A stretch of 64,000 bases of DNA from Leptodactylus fallax (Eukaryota > Chordata > Amphibia > Anura > Leptodactylidae), in assembly GCA_947044405.1 (NCBI GenBank), contig CAMRHE010000013.1:124001-188000 (forward strand), in the 5' to 3' direction. Below the pieces are notes generated by a model. It made no database searches. It was not told where the DNA came from and worked only from the letters and a program-made list of their open reading frames with translations. A program made the translations under genes and the position numbers. Positions 10,990 through 22,169 of the stretch are shown in pieces. Position 1 is the first letter of the stretch. Each line of letters opens with the position of its first letter.

Positions 10990-13022
10990 TTGTGATAGAC
11001 CTGTCTGAAAAGATGTGTCTTTTGTTTGCACTTGAAGCTGTAGAAGTTGAGTGTTAATCTGATTGTCTGGGGTAGAGCATTCCAGAGAAGTGGTGCAACT
11101 CGGGAGAAGTCTTGGACACGGGAATGGGAGGTTCTTATAATAGAGGATGATAGTCTTAGATCATTAAGTGAATGGAGAACACGGGTTGGGTGATAGACAG
11201 AGATGAGGGAGGAAATGTAGGGAGGTGCAGCATTATGGAGAGCCTTGTGGATGAGGGTGATAAGTTTATATAGTGTTCTGTACTGAATAGGCAGCCAATG
11301 TAGTTGCTGACACAGACTGGAGGCATCGGTTTAGCATTTATACTAATAGATGAGCCTGGCCGCCGCATTCAGAATAGATTGTAGAGGGGAGAGTTTAGTA
11401 AGGTGAAGACCGATTAGTAAAGCGTTACAGTAGTCAAGGCGAGAGTGAATCAGGGTGACAATAAGTGTTTTTAATGTATCTGTGGTAATGAAAGGCCAGA
11501 TTCTGGAGATGTTTTTGAGGTGGAGATGACATAAGTGTGCGAGTGATTGGATATGGGGAGTGAAGGAAAGGTCTAACATAACCCCGAGGCAGCGGGCATG
11601 CTGCCTAGGAGTTATACTAAGGCTGGAGACTGCAATGGAGATATCAGGAACAGATCTATTAGATGGTGGAAACAGCAGTAATTCAGTATTTGAGAGATTC
11701 AATTTCAGTTAAAGCAAAGACATGATATTTGAGACAGCAGAGAGACAGTCACTGGTGTTCTGTATTAGCGCAGGAGTGATGTCACGGGTGTCATCAGCAT
11801 AAAGATGGTACCAGAAGCCAAATCTGGTGATGGTTTGTCCAATGGGGGCTGTGTATTGAGAGAAGAGCAGAGGGCCTAGGACCAAGCCCTGAGGAACTCC
11901 AACGGCAAGGGGAAGAGGGGAAGAAACAGATCCCACAAATGATACACTGAAAGTGCGGACTGAGAGATAAAAGGAGAACGCAGTGTCCATGAGGCCGACA
12001 GAGCAGAGCATAGTGAGGAGGAATTGATGGTCAATAGTGTCAAATGCTGCCAAGAGATCCAGAATAATAAGAAGAGAGTAGTCACCATTGGATTTAGCCA
12101 TCAGGAGATCATTGGAGACATTTGTGAGGGCTGTTTCAGTAGAGTGCAGAGTGCGGAAGCCAGATTGTAAGGGGTCAAGAAGAGAGCAGAAAGATAGCAG
12201 ATCAAACAAGAATAGACCAAGCATTCCAAAATTTTGGAGATGAAGGGAAGGTTAGAGACGGGTCAATAGTTAGCAGCATAGGATGTGTCAAGGAAGGATT
12301 TCTTCAATATCGGGGTTATGACAGCATGTTTGAAAGAGGATGGAAAAATTCCAGAAGAGAGAGAGAGGTTAAATATTTTAATAAGGTAAGTCGTGACAGC
12401 AGGCGACAGAGATTGGAGAAGGTGTGAGGGGAAAGGGTCACTACTGCAGGTCGTAGGACGAGAAGAAAGTAGCTGAGAAACTTCCTCTTCTGTAACAGGT
12501 TCAAAAGATGAGAATGAACAGTCTGATGTGCGGTAGGTGAGGGGATCAATTCCATCTGGGGATTGGGCAGTTATTTCCTGACGTATCTTATCAGTTTTAT
12601 CATGGAAGTAAGTGGCCAGGTCTTCTGCACTAAGGTCTGTGAATGGCATCTGCACCTAGGGAGTGAGTAAAGAGTGAAAAGTTTCAAAGAGCCTTTTAGG
12701 GTTGCAAGAGAGAGAAGAGATGAGAGTGATGAAATAGACTTGTTTGGCGAGGTGAAGGGCAGAGTTATAGGTTTTAAGCATAAATTTGAAGTGGAGAAAG
12801 TCTGCAGGTCTATTTGATTTTCTCCACAGATATTCAGCACACCTAGAGCACCACTGAAGAAAATGTGCCAGAGTTGCTGCCTCCTGCGTCGATCTTTACG
12901 AGTGGAGGGGGGAGTCGCCTCATCCAAGGGTTTCATTATAGTGACTGGTGGCCAGATTGAGGCAGGAGAGTGAAGAGATAGGGGACAGAGAGGACTGTAG
13001 AGTATCTGAGAGGTGCTGGGTG
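10990..13022 (-). pseudogene. L2 ORF2, reverse transcriptase half
   Basis: Minus-strand order is the pre-RT region (FTDLSAEDLATYFHDKTDKI, about 12,640), RT fingers (TEEEVSQLL, SSDPFPSHLL), then [15 protein letters not shown] (about 12,150) and [16 protein letters not shown] (about 12,060, motif A D). Next come [16 protein letters not shown] (about 11,890) and YADD in HLYADDT (about 11,795). The C-terminal HLKNISRIWPF and SRLDYCNALL blocks (about 11,500-11,420) and the final FSRVAPLLWNALP block (about 11,100) follow. Both catalytic regions keep their aspartates. Several frameshifts and stops (about 12,250, 11,705, 11,340) make it a pseudogene. Confidence 0.9.
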
Positions 13023-13026
13023 TTAA

Positions 13027-14056
13027 CCCTTTTCCAACATCCCGGGTGCTTAAATATGGCGGCCGCTCCGGATGTCAAAGGCGCCATTTTACTGGGGATC
13101 ACCGGCACCCGGATCAAGCTCCGGGTCCATCGTCCCATTGCTATGACAGCTGGGAGCCTTGTGAAGGATCTTAGGCCTATCTTTCATTAACTTCTATTGC
13201 AGGCTACTCTGTGTAGGTTACAATAGAAGCGCCATTTTTTTGCAATGCATTGCAATGCATTAGCATTGTAATGCATTGCATTAGTGATCAGACCCCCTGG
13301 GGTTCAAGATCTCCTAGGTGGTCTAATAAAATAAAAAATAAAAAATAGTACAAAAAAATATTTAAAACAAAAATAAAATATATTAAAAGTTCAAATCACC
13401 CCCCTTTCCCTAGAACACATATAAAAGTAGTTAAATACTATGAAACACATACACATTAGGTATCCCTGTGTCCAAAAATTCCCAGTCTACAAATCTATAA
13501 AAATATTTTTCCCGTACGGTAAACGCGGTAGCGGAAAAAAAAAATCAAAAGTGCTAAACCGCCATTTTTTCACTGTTTTGACTCTGATAAAAATTTGAAT
13601 AAAAAGTGATCAAAGCAATAGACATTCCCCAAAATGGTATAACTAAAAAGTACGCCTGGCCCCGCAAAAAAAGATGCCCTATGCATCCCTGTACACAGAA
13701 GATAAAAAAGTTACGAGTGTCAGAATATGGCGACTTTAAAAAAAAAAAATTTTTTTTGCACAGTTTGGATTTTTGTTAAGGGGTTAAAATGTAAATAAAA
13801 CCATATAAGTTTGGTATCCCTGGAATCTTACCGAAACATAGAATACAGGTGACATGTCATTTTGGCTGCATTGTGAACGCCGTAAAAAAGAAGCCTGTAA
13901 GAAAGTTACACTAATTCGCTTTTTCTTTGTATCACTGAAATCATACTGAAACATAGAATACAGATGACACGGAAAAATAAAAAAGTTATTGGATTTGGAA
14001 GGGGGGGAGTCAAAAACGAATAACGAAAATCAAAAAATGTCACTTTCGGGAAGGGG
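13027..14056. mobile_element. TTAA-flanked DNA element, 1,030 bp, inside the L2
   Basis: It is bounded by TTAA at 13,023-13,026 and 14,057-14,060. The short terminal inverted repeats are cccttttccaac and the complement of cgggaagggg. TTAA duplication is shared by piggyBac and Kolobok elements, so the superfamily is open. There is no transposase. Deleting it with one TTAA restores an L2 frame reading NLRAIN then TQHLSDTLQ. Internal features are a GC-rich start, a run of gcattgcaatgc palindromes (13,240-13,280) and an AT-rich right half shared with 9,265-9,860 and 36,840-37,400. Confidence 0.88.
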
Positions 14057-14060
14057 TTAA

Positions 14061-15222
14061 TAGCACGTAAGTTCCTATATGTATGATGAGTAGGTTTGTC
14101 CTGTGAAGGAGAGGAAGTGCTGATGGTGAGAGAAAGAAGATTATGATCAGAGAGGGGCAGAGAAGAGTTAGTAAAGTTAGAAACTGTGAGGAGTCGATGG
14201 AAGACAAGATCGATCGTGTTACCATCTACATGTGTGGCAGAAGAGGAAAGTTGTGAAAGACCAAAAGAAGTGGTTGTTGAGAGAAACTGTGAGGCAGCTG
14301 GGGAGACAGGGGTGTCAATGGAGATGTTAAAGTCACCCATGATGAGGGTAGGAATTTCACTGGATAAAAAGAGGGGAAGCCAAGATGTAAAGTGATCCAG
14401 AAATTGGTAGGGTGAGCCGGGTGGACGGTAGATCACGGCTACACGTAAGGAGAGTTGGCAGAAAAGTCTGATGGCATGGACTTCAAATGAGGAAAATGTG
14501 AGTGAGGGTACCGGTGGGATGACCTGAAAAGTGCACTGTGGCGACAGAAGTATCCCTACCCATCCACCCTTCCTGTTGTTGAGCCTCTAAGTGTGTGAGA
14601 ATTGTAGGCCCCATGAGACAGAGCAGCAGGGGAGGCTGTATCTGACTGCTGTATCCAGGTTTCAGTAAGGGCAAGCATGTTGAGAGATTTGCTGAGGAAT
14701 AAGTCATTAATGTATTCTAGTTTGTTACACACTGAGCGGGCGTTCCAGAGAGAGCTGTTAAAAGAGACAGGAGAAAGATAAGGAGAGGGAACATGGTGAA
14801 TATTGATGAGGTTTGTAGGACTTCTATGTGTGCATGAAGGGGAAAGTTAGTGAAAGAAGGAAGGCCAGGGCTTGGAGATATATCCCCAGCAGCTAGTAGG
14901 GGCAAAATAGACAGAGACAGAAGGTGGTTCAGTGATTTATGAGGACGCTTATGTTTAATTTCACTGTTAAAAGAAGTATAGGGATTGGGGTGGTTAAAGA
15001 CAGTGAAAAGTGTGTGAGAGCTGTACATGGGAAATGGAAAAAGAGAGGGACTAATGTGGATAGTGTGCACTGGTGGTAAAGATGGAGGGGAGTTCTGCAG
15101 GAAGACAATTGCTAAGATAGTAAGTGACAGTGCAGCTCTATAATACCATGTGTTAAAGCTTGTTGGTTTGGGTTTAAGTTTACTTGGTGGTCTTCCATGG
15201 TTTGTCTGTCTTAGTGCCATGT
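14061..15222 (-). pseudogene. L2 ORF2, endonuclease half
   Basis: The start is taken at MALRQTNHGRP (15,222). The N-terminal hydrophobic segment and LLAAGDISPSPGLPSF (about 14,870) are typical of L2. The AP-type endonuclease follows, with frames broken near 14,715, 14,600 and 14,480. YRPPGSPYQFLDHF (about 14,430), PTLIMGDFNI (about 14,350, the GDFN motif), THVDGNTIDLVFH (about 14,230) and LPLSDHNLL (about 14,150, the SDH motif) are all visible. The endonuclease would nick target DNA to prime reverse transcription. It is not functional here. Confidence 0.88.
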
Positions 15223-15229
15223 GTAAGTG

Positions 15230-16810
15230 CACTTTGTTCAACATACAGAAATTTATCATTAGAAAATATTCATAGAAAATAATTAGACTAGATCTTCTTT
15301 CTTCTTTTTCAATATAGAAATTTAATTTCATAAATAAATTAATTGCCCATATAGCAATAATTTTATCAAATTGCAATTATGATGTCAATAAATGTTGTGA
15401 TCAAATAGAAAAATGATTTGATATACTAACTAAACTAAACTTGATGAAGGCCTCTTTCATTCTCTTCTTCTGGTCATCTTCTTCTGCCTTAATAGAAGGT
15501 TTAGCAAGGATTATCACTGTTGTAGTTGTTGACTTGTTAACTTAAAATCTTTTAGTTTATAGGTTTCTATCATGTTGCACAGATATTATAACATTTCCAA
15601 ATAAAGTTCATATTATGAAGATATTGATATAATGACAACAAAGTCTGTATATTAAGTATGTATTACTTCTGATATCTTTGCCATAGTACACATCTGTTTA
15701 CTCAGACTGTAGAGAAATGTTCTTCTTTTCAATAATTATCTCAACCACTTGTCCCTGTGGAACAATTGTGACACTGACAAAAAAAAATCAAAAAATAAAC
15801 ACATCCCTTGGCATAAGCTTGTGTATAGCTTTAATACCCTCAAGTTATTTTTCTGCACATCTTCACATCAAAGTATTTTATTATCATTAGATAACAATCT
15901 TTATCATAATATTAGACTTGATTGAAGATAACTTTCTTTCCCTAATATTTCACCCAAACCTGGTGATGTCCTAACCTTATAATATGTAGTGCATAAACAG
16001 TGTACCATATCATTTATTTATATATCATACCTCTCATCACACTCATTATTATATGCCAAATATTAATATGCTATATAACAATATTGATATGCATATTTCC
16101 ATCAAACAATCACATAATAGTACTTTGGGTACAATATACACATACACATATACACAGTCATTAGTTAACCTTGATGACAAATTGCAACATAATTTTGGAA
16201 CATAATGTGATTTCATTATTAATTACTATTTTATAGAGATTCCAATATTTATTCTTTGGTTATAACTTTGCACAAATATACCAAACATCAACATGTTCCA
16301 ATATGAATGTGTTGTTATACTTAATCATAAATTTTAAACCAACCACTTTACTATCCTTTTTAATACAGCAATATTTTATTACTTTGCTAAATGTAATTTT
16401 GTTCTTTATTTCAGACAAAATACTCAGTTTTATTCATTTATTCAAAAGATTTTAATAATACCACATTTTACTGATAATTGATATCCTTGTCCTTTTTTAA
16501 CAACTGGATCTTCACCCTACACTTCTACGTGACCTCTTAACCAACTGGAATACCAACAATTCTCTAAGAGCAGTGTAAATTGAGATTCTTGTAAAATGTC
16601 ATCACACTTTTGTTTCTGCTAAGACGAACTTAAAAATACTTTCCTATTTCCAAATTAAATGTATATATTCTTGTGTAGTGATTCTGCATACATGTATGCA
16701 CATTAAAACAATATATGAAAGAAGCATTATAAAATATAAATATTCCAAAACATGTCAAATTCTATAATCAGAAGTTGGAAGAGTAAACACAAAATATATC
16801 TCTTGATATA
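15230..16810. other. AT-rich unassigned DNA
   Basis: This stretch is strongly A+T-rich and no family was recognised. A minus-strand frame joined to the L2 start carries a lysine- and glutamate-rich stretch (about 15,320-15,280) that I could not place. It may be the remains of the same old element as the Gag-like region at 22-24 kb, but nothing here proves that. Confidence 0.4.
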
Positions 16811-18404
16811 CAGTACAGACCAAAAGTTTGGACACACTTTCTCATTCCAAGAGTTTTCTGTATTTTCATGACTATAAAAATTGTAGATTCACACTGAAGG
16901 CATCAAAACTATGAATTAACACATGTGGAATTATATACTTAACAAAAAAGTGTGAAACAACTGAAAATATGTCTTATATTCTAGGTTCTTCAAAGTAGCC
17001 ACCTTTTGCTTTGATTACTGCTTTGCACACTCTTGGCATTCTCTTGATGAGCTTCAAAAGGTAGTCACCTGAAATGGTCTTCCAACAGTCTTGAAGGAGT
17101 TCCCAGAGATGCTTAGCACTTGTTGGCCCTTTTGCCTTCATTCTGCGGTCCAGCTCACCCCAAACCATCTCAATTGGGTTCAGTTCTGGTGACTGTGGAG
17201 GCCAGGTCATCTGGCGTAGCACCCCATCACTCTCCTTCTTGGTCAAATGGCCCTTACACAGTCTGGAGGTGTGTTTGGGGTCATTGTCCTGTTGAAAAAT
17301 AAATGATGGTCCAACTAAACGCAAACCGGATGGAATAGCATGCTGCTGCAAGATGCTGTGGTAACCATGCTGGTTCAGTATTCCTTCAATTTTGAATAAA
17401 TCCCCAACAGTGTCACCACCAAAGCACCCCCACACCATCACACCTCCTCCTCCATGCTTAACGGTGGGAACCAGGCATGTAGAGTCCATTCGTTCACCTT
17501 TTCTGCGTCGCACAAACTCATCAGACCAAAGCACAGATTTCCACAGGTCTAATGTCCATTCCTTGCGTTCTTTAGCCCAAACAAGTCTCTTCTGCTTGTT
17601 GCCTGTCCTTAGCAGTGGTTTCCTAGCAACTATTTTACCATGAAGGCCTGCTGCACACAGTCTCCTCTTAACAGTTGTTGTAGAGATGTGTCTGCTGCTA
17701 GAACTCTGTGTGGCATTGACCTGGTCTCTAATCTGAGCTGCTGTTAACCTGCCATTTCTGTGGCTGGTGACTCGGATGAACTTATCCTCCGCAGCAGAGG
17801 TGACTCTTGGTCTTCCTTTCCTGGGGCGGTCCTCATGTGAGCCAGTTTCTTTGTAGCGCTTGATGGTTTTGGCCACTGCACTTGGGGACACTTCCAAAGT
17901 TTTCCTAATTTTTCGGACTGACTGACCTTCCTTTCTTAAAGTAATGATGGCCACTCATTTTTCTTTACTTAGCTGCTTTTTTCTTGCCATAATACAAATT
18001 CTAACACTCCATGCATTAGGACTATCAGCTGTGTATCCACCTGACTTCTGAACAACACAACTGATGGTCCCAACCCCATTTATAAGGCAAGAAATCCCAC
18101 TTATTAAACCTGACAGGGCACACCTGTGAAGTGAAAACCATTTCAGGTGACTACCTCTTGAAGCTCATCAAGAGAATGCCAAGAGTGTGCAAAGCAGTAA
18201 TCAAAGCAAAAGGTGGCTACTTTGAAGAACCTAGAATATAAGACATATTTTCAGTTGTTTCACACTTTTTTGTTAAGTATATAATTCCACATGTGTTAAT
18301 TCATAGTTTTGATGCCTTCAGTGTGAATCTACAATTTTTATAGTCATGAAAATACAGAAAACTCTTGGAATGAGAAGGTGTGTCCAAACTTTTGGTCTGT
18401 ACTG
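16811..18404 (-). mobile_element. Tc1/mariner element B, 1,594 bp
   Basis: Ends are cagtacagaccaaaagtttg and its complement, with TA at 16,809-16,810 and 18,405-18,406. The inverted repeats are about 250 bp and unusually reach into the coding region: 18,150-18,245 repeats in reverse the last ~30 codons of the transposase. Fragments of the same subfamily lie at 43,415-44,722 and 47,219-47,578. Confidence 0.94.
16974..17990 (-). pseudogene. Tc1 transposase, element B (one early stop, small deletion)
   Basis: The start is ATG at 17,988-17,990 (MARKKQLSKEK). Codon 12 is TGA (17,955-17,957) where the sister copies have CGA arginine, so this is probably a CpG transition. From codon 13 the frame is open to the stop at 16,974-16,976. 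Catalytic positions are present: [16 protein letters not shown] and SPELNPIEMVW. About 14 residues are missing in frame after WSDE, where the 44-kb copy still has a serine-lysine-leucine-glutamate stretch before FVRRRKGERM. The protein would be 338 residues against the usual ~345-350. It is very close to intact but not functional. Confidence 0.93.
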
Positions 18405-18406
18405 TA

Positions 18407-19958
18407 CCTTATTATTTGATCTTAATATAAATTTTCCTTTCATTAAGATTATCTAACCTAATTTGCATATTACCAAATATATTTTGTAGGTGTCAATTGT
18501 ATATAAGTATATGTGTACATTTGTAAGACTATATAACCAGTGATACAAAGAAACAATACTTGTTATAGATTATAACTACCTTTACACACCATCGATAATA
18601 TATTTATCATTCCTTAATCCAATTAATGCGATAAATATTTGTAATTTGTCAAAATTAAACAAATAGCTTTAACAAAGCTGATGAAAACATTGTAAAGTTA
18701 ATTCTTTTACTATAAATTATTCATGAACTGAAATATCTTCACCTAAATAACTTTATATTCTTGTCATTCAATCATCACATCATTCATGTCATGGCAGCTG
18801 TCATTGACACTCAAACCTGAAATGTGACTTTCACAAACATAAACTCAGGTTTTCTATAGCTTTAAAATATGTGCTATTTCACAATGCGCATTCAATATTA
18901 GTATATCACATAGGACAAAAAAAATAAACATTAGATGTCTTTAACTATATGTTGTTTTTTTTTTTTTGGTTTGGATTCATCTTTAATTTTAATTAGGCCG
19001 ATCTATGAACATCACAGAACTGCAGTTTACATTTAACAACATATGACATAAATTTGTCCAACAACATACATTAAAACTATACTTGGTCAAAAAAAGGTCA
19101 CCATGTCACAATGTGCTCCTGTCAATCAACTGACCATTCACTGACCATGCTCTTTACACATGGAACGCAAAGTTTTCCTCACACAATGGAACACATACAT
19201 AAAGTAAGGTATATTTTTTTTCCTTTAACATGCATTGCTGTTAGTCAAACCATATTAATCTGTTTATAAAAATTAATTGTTAGACATTTCATTTGAACAT
19301 TTGCAAAAGTATAATAATTCAGTAAATGAAATGTTGCTTTTCCACATATGAAATACTGTCAATACTGTCTATCTTTTCACTGTCTTAAACTACAAATCCC
19401 ATTTGTAGTTTTAGACATATTTATGAATCAGTTGCATGAACCTTCATAAATATGGATTGTTTCTAGAAGCTCCAAAATTCTGCCTCACCATGAGGCAAAT
19501 ATTTGGCGCAAACATGTAGACAAAATCTGTAGAAAAATATCTTAACTTGCAGGTTGTAAGGAACAAATATTTGATGCACACATCATCAAAGATCCTACAA
19601 TTCTTGGCATAACATGAGACAAATATGTGGCGCACAACAGGAATTTTTGGCACACAAAGCAAATTGTCGTAAATTCTTTACACCATTTTAAACTTGGTAT
19701 ACTTTGCACAGGAAATCTTCACCATACTCTTTCTTTTCTGTTTCATAAATGTGTTGTAAATTTAGACACTTCAAAACCACGCCCATTCTGGGGCACATTT
19801 TTAAAAAATGTCTAGCCCATCATATTTTTATTTTCTTTCTGGTGCACACTGTTCATAAATATGTCATAAATGCTGTGCACTATGAATTTTGGTGCAAATG
19901 TAGACAGAAAAGTGTCAGACTTGGGTTGATAAATGTGCCCCAATAAGTTCATATGATA
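18407..19958. other. AT-rich unassigned DNA
   Basis: There is no gene. 18,958-18,970 is a T-run. 19,390-19,940 contains recurring pieces of aaatatttggcgcaa, aaatatgtggcgcac and aaatgtgcccc, suggesting an old interspersed repeat I cannot name. Confidence 0.4.
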
Positions 19959-19960
19959 TA

Positions 19961-21508
19961 TAGTCGAAACCAGAAGTTTACATACACTATATAAAAAGAC
20001 ACATATGCTTGTTTTCTCACTATCTGACATGAATTAGAATAAACCTTTCCCATTTTAGGTCAATTAGAATTACTAAAATTATTTATATTTGCTAAATGCC
20101 AGAATAATGAGAGAGAGAGAGATTTTTGTAAGGAATTTTTACTTTCTGCAAAGTCAAAAGTTTACATACATTTCATTAGTATTTGGTACCATTGCCGTTA
20201 AACTGTATGACTTAGGTCAAACATTTTGGATATCCTTCTACAAGCTTCTCACATTAGTTGATAGGAATTTGGGCCTATTCCTCCTGACAGAACTGTTGTA
20301 ACTGAGCCATGTTTGTAGGCTATCTTGCTCACACCTGTCTTTTCAGCTTTGCCCATAAATTTTCAATAGGATTGAGATCAGGGCTTTGTGATGATCACTC
20401 CAAAACATTGACTTTGTTATCCTTAAGCCACTTTGTAAGCAGTTTGGCAGTATGCTTCGGGTCATTGTCCATTTGGAAGACCCATTTGTGCCCAAGCTTT
20501 AACTTTCTGGCTGATGTCTTGAGATGTTGCTTGAGTATTGCCACATAATGTTCTTTCCTCATGATACCATCTATTTTGTGAAGTGCACCAGTCCCTCCTG
20601 CAGCAAAACAACCCCACAACATGATGCTGTTTCACAGTTGGGATGGTGTTCTCATGCTTACAAGCTTCTCCCTTTTTCCTCAAAGCGTAACAATGGCCAA
20701 ACAGTTCAATTTTAGTTTCATCAGACCACAGAAAATGTCTCCAAAAGTTAAAGTCCTTGTTCCTTTGTGCATTTGCAAACATTAATCTGGCTTTTTTATG
20801 TTTCTTTTTGGAGCAATGGCTTCTTCCTGGCAGAGTGGCCTTTCAGCCCATGTCGATACAGTACTCATTTCACTGTGGATAATGACACACTTTTACCAGC
20901 TTCAGCCAGCATCTTCACAAGGTCTTTTGCTTTTGTTCTTGGGTTGATATGCACATTTCGTACCAAAGCATGTTCATCTCTGGGACACAGAACCCGTCTC
21001 CTTCCTGAGTGGTATGATGGCTGGACATTCCCATCTTGTTTGTAATTGTGTATAATTGTTTGTACATATGAACAAGGCACCTTCAGGTACCTGGAAATTG
21101 CACCCAAGGATGAACCAGACTTGTGCAAGTCCACAATTCTCTTCCTGATATCTTGGCTCATTTCTTTAGACTTTCCCATGGTGTGCCTTAAAATACATCC
21201 ACAGGTGTGTCTCTAATTAACTCAGTTGTTGCTAAAAAACAGAAGCTTCCAAAGACATGACATCATCATATGGGCTGTCCCAAATTGTTTAAAGGCATCT
21301 TAGTGTATGTAAACTTTTGACTTTGCAAAAAGTAATAGAAATGCCTTAAAAAATTATCTCTCTGTCATTATTCTGGCATTTGGCAAATATAAATAATTTT
21401 GGTAATCCTAATTGACCTAAAACGAGAAAGGTTTATTCTGATTTCATGTCAGAAAAACCTGCATATCTGTCTTTTTATATAGTGTATGTAACCTTCTGGT
21501 TTCAACTG
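19961..21508 (-). mobile_element. Tc1/mariner element E, IR/DR type, 1,548 bp
   Basis: Outer ends are tagtcgaaaccagaagttta (first base changed from the expected c) and ggtttcaactg, with TA on each side. Each long inverted repeat has an outer and an inner copy of the direct repeat agtttacataca: 19,974 and about 20,157 at the left, complements at about 21,305 and 21,483 at the right. This paired arrangement is the IR/DR transposase-binding layout known from fish and frog Tc1 elements. It holds one decayed transposase. Confidence 0.92.
20200..21179 (-). pseudogene. Tc1 transposase, element E (several breaks)
   Basis: The start is at 21,179 (MGKSKEMSQDIRKRIVDLH), followed by the helix-turn-helix region (SLGAISRYLKVPCSYVQTII) in an open frame to about 20,865. 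After that, frames change near 20,860, 20,640 and 20,460 and stops occur. Recognisable core motifs are [14 protein letters not shown] (about 20,725) and [11 protein letters not shown] (about 20,465). The third catalytic region near 20,360 is still readable as an LNPIE-like stretch. It is older than the elements at 45 and 61 kb. Confidence 0.88.
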
Positions 21509-21510
21509 TA

Positions 21511-22165
21511 CATTGGGATGTGACCAAAAATAGATGTCAAAGATCACATTACTTTTACAAGACACTCATATATATATTATAATATGATGTATACATATAG
21601 TATTATGTTCACAATATCATAATCAGGTCTACTTTGTAATTATCACATAAATATCTGAATTACACCTGATCATTTAATATCTCCTCATATCAAAGGGATT
21701 TATCTTTATACAACCCAAATAATAAATATACAATAGAAAGTCATTAATATAGATATATTTTTAGGCTCGCCTCATAACCTCTCTTTCAATAAAATACACC
21801 AATAGTTTGTGTAATGAGACCCTTATTAGGACACACCAAGACACTTGCTTCATTTAGGACTTTCAGTGACTGCATTTTCTGGAATGTTTCTCTAATAAGC
21901 AAGATCCAATTATCCAATTAATTATTTCAAAGATGGGTTACTGTGAATATCTAGAATCTTGGGTTGAATAGCTGTTACTAAGACAGATGTGCTATTTTGT
22001 GCACTCTGTACATTATGCTCAATGTAAATGACTCTATCTATAGATGTCTGACATTGTGACAATGTGACTTTTGTACACTTACTACACTTGTACACTGGTA
22101 ATGGTGTTTTTCATTTATGGACTTAACTAAGTCCATGATCATATTATACGGTTTACATACAACGT
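21511..22165. other. AT-rich unassigned DNA
   Basis: No gene or element end was recognised. It lies between Tc1 element E and the Gag-like region, in the direction where a polymerase gene would be expected if the latter is part of a provirus. I found no YxDD-type signal. Confidence 0.4.
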
Positions 22166-22169
22166 GTAA

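Larger units (their letters stand above)
10548..15222 (-). mobile_element. L2 LINE, long but decayed, split by a TTAA element
   Basis: The 3' end is at the left: a (TTA)n/ATT tail at 10,548-10,566, then the conserved L2 tail (tatagcacca, gcagcactttacaaatt and the block near ttacaatctatgag). Coding sequence follows on the minus strand up to an apparent ORF2 start near 15,222. The element at 13,027-14,056 is inserted into it. Without that insertion the L2 part is about 3.6 kb, close to a complete ORF2 plus 3' UTR. The 5' UTR is not recognisable. Confidence 0.9.

Noticed and set aside
15230..22165. Retroviral polymerase downstream of the Gag-like frame
   Set aside because: I looked for YxDD-, integrase- and protease-type motifs on the minus strand and found none that were convincing.
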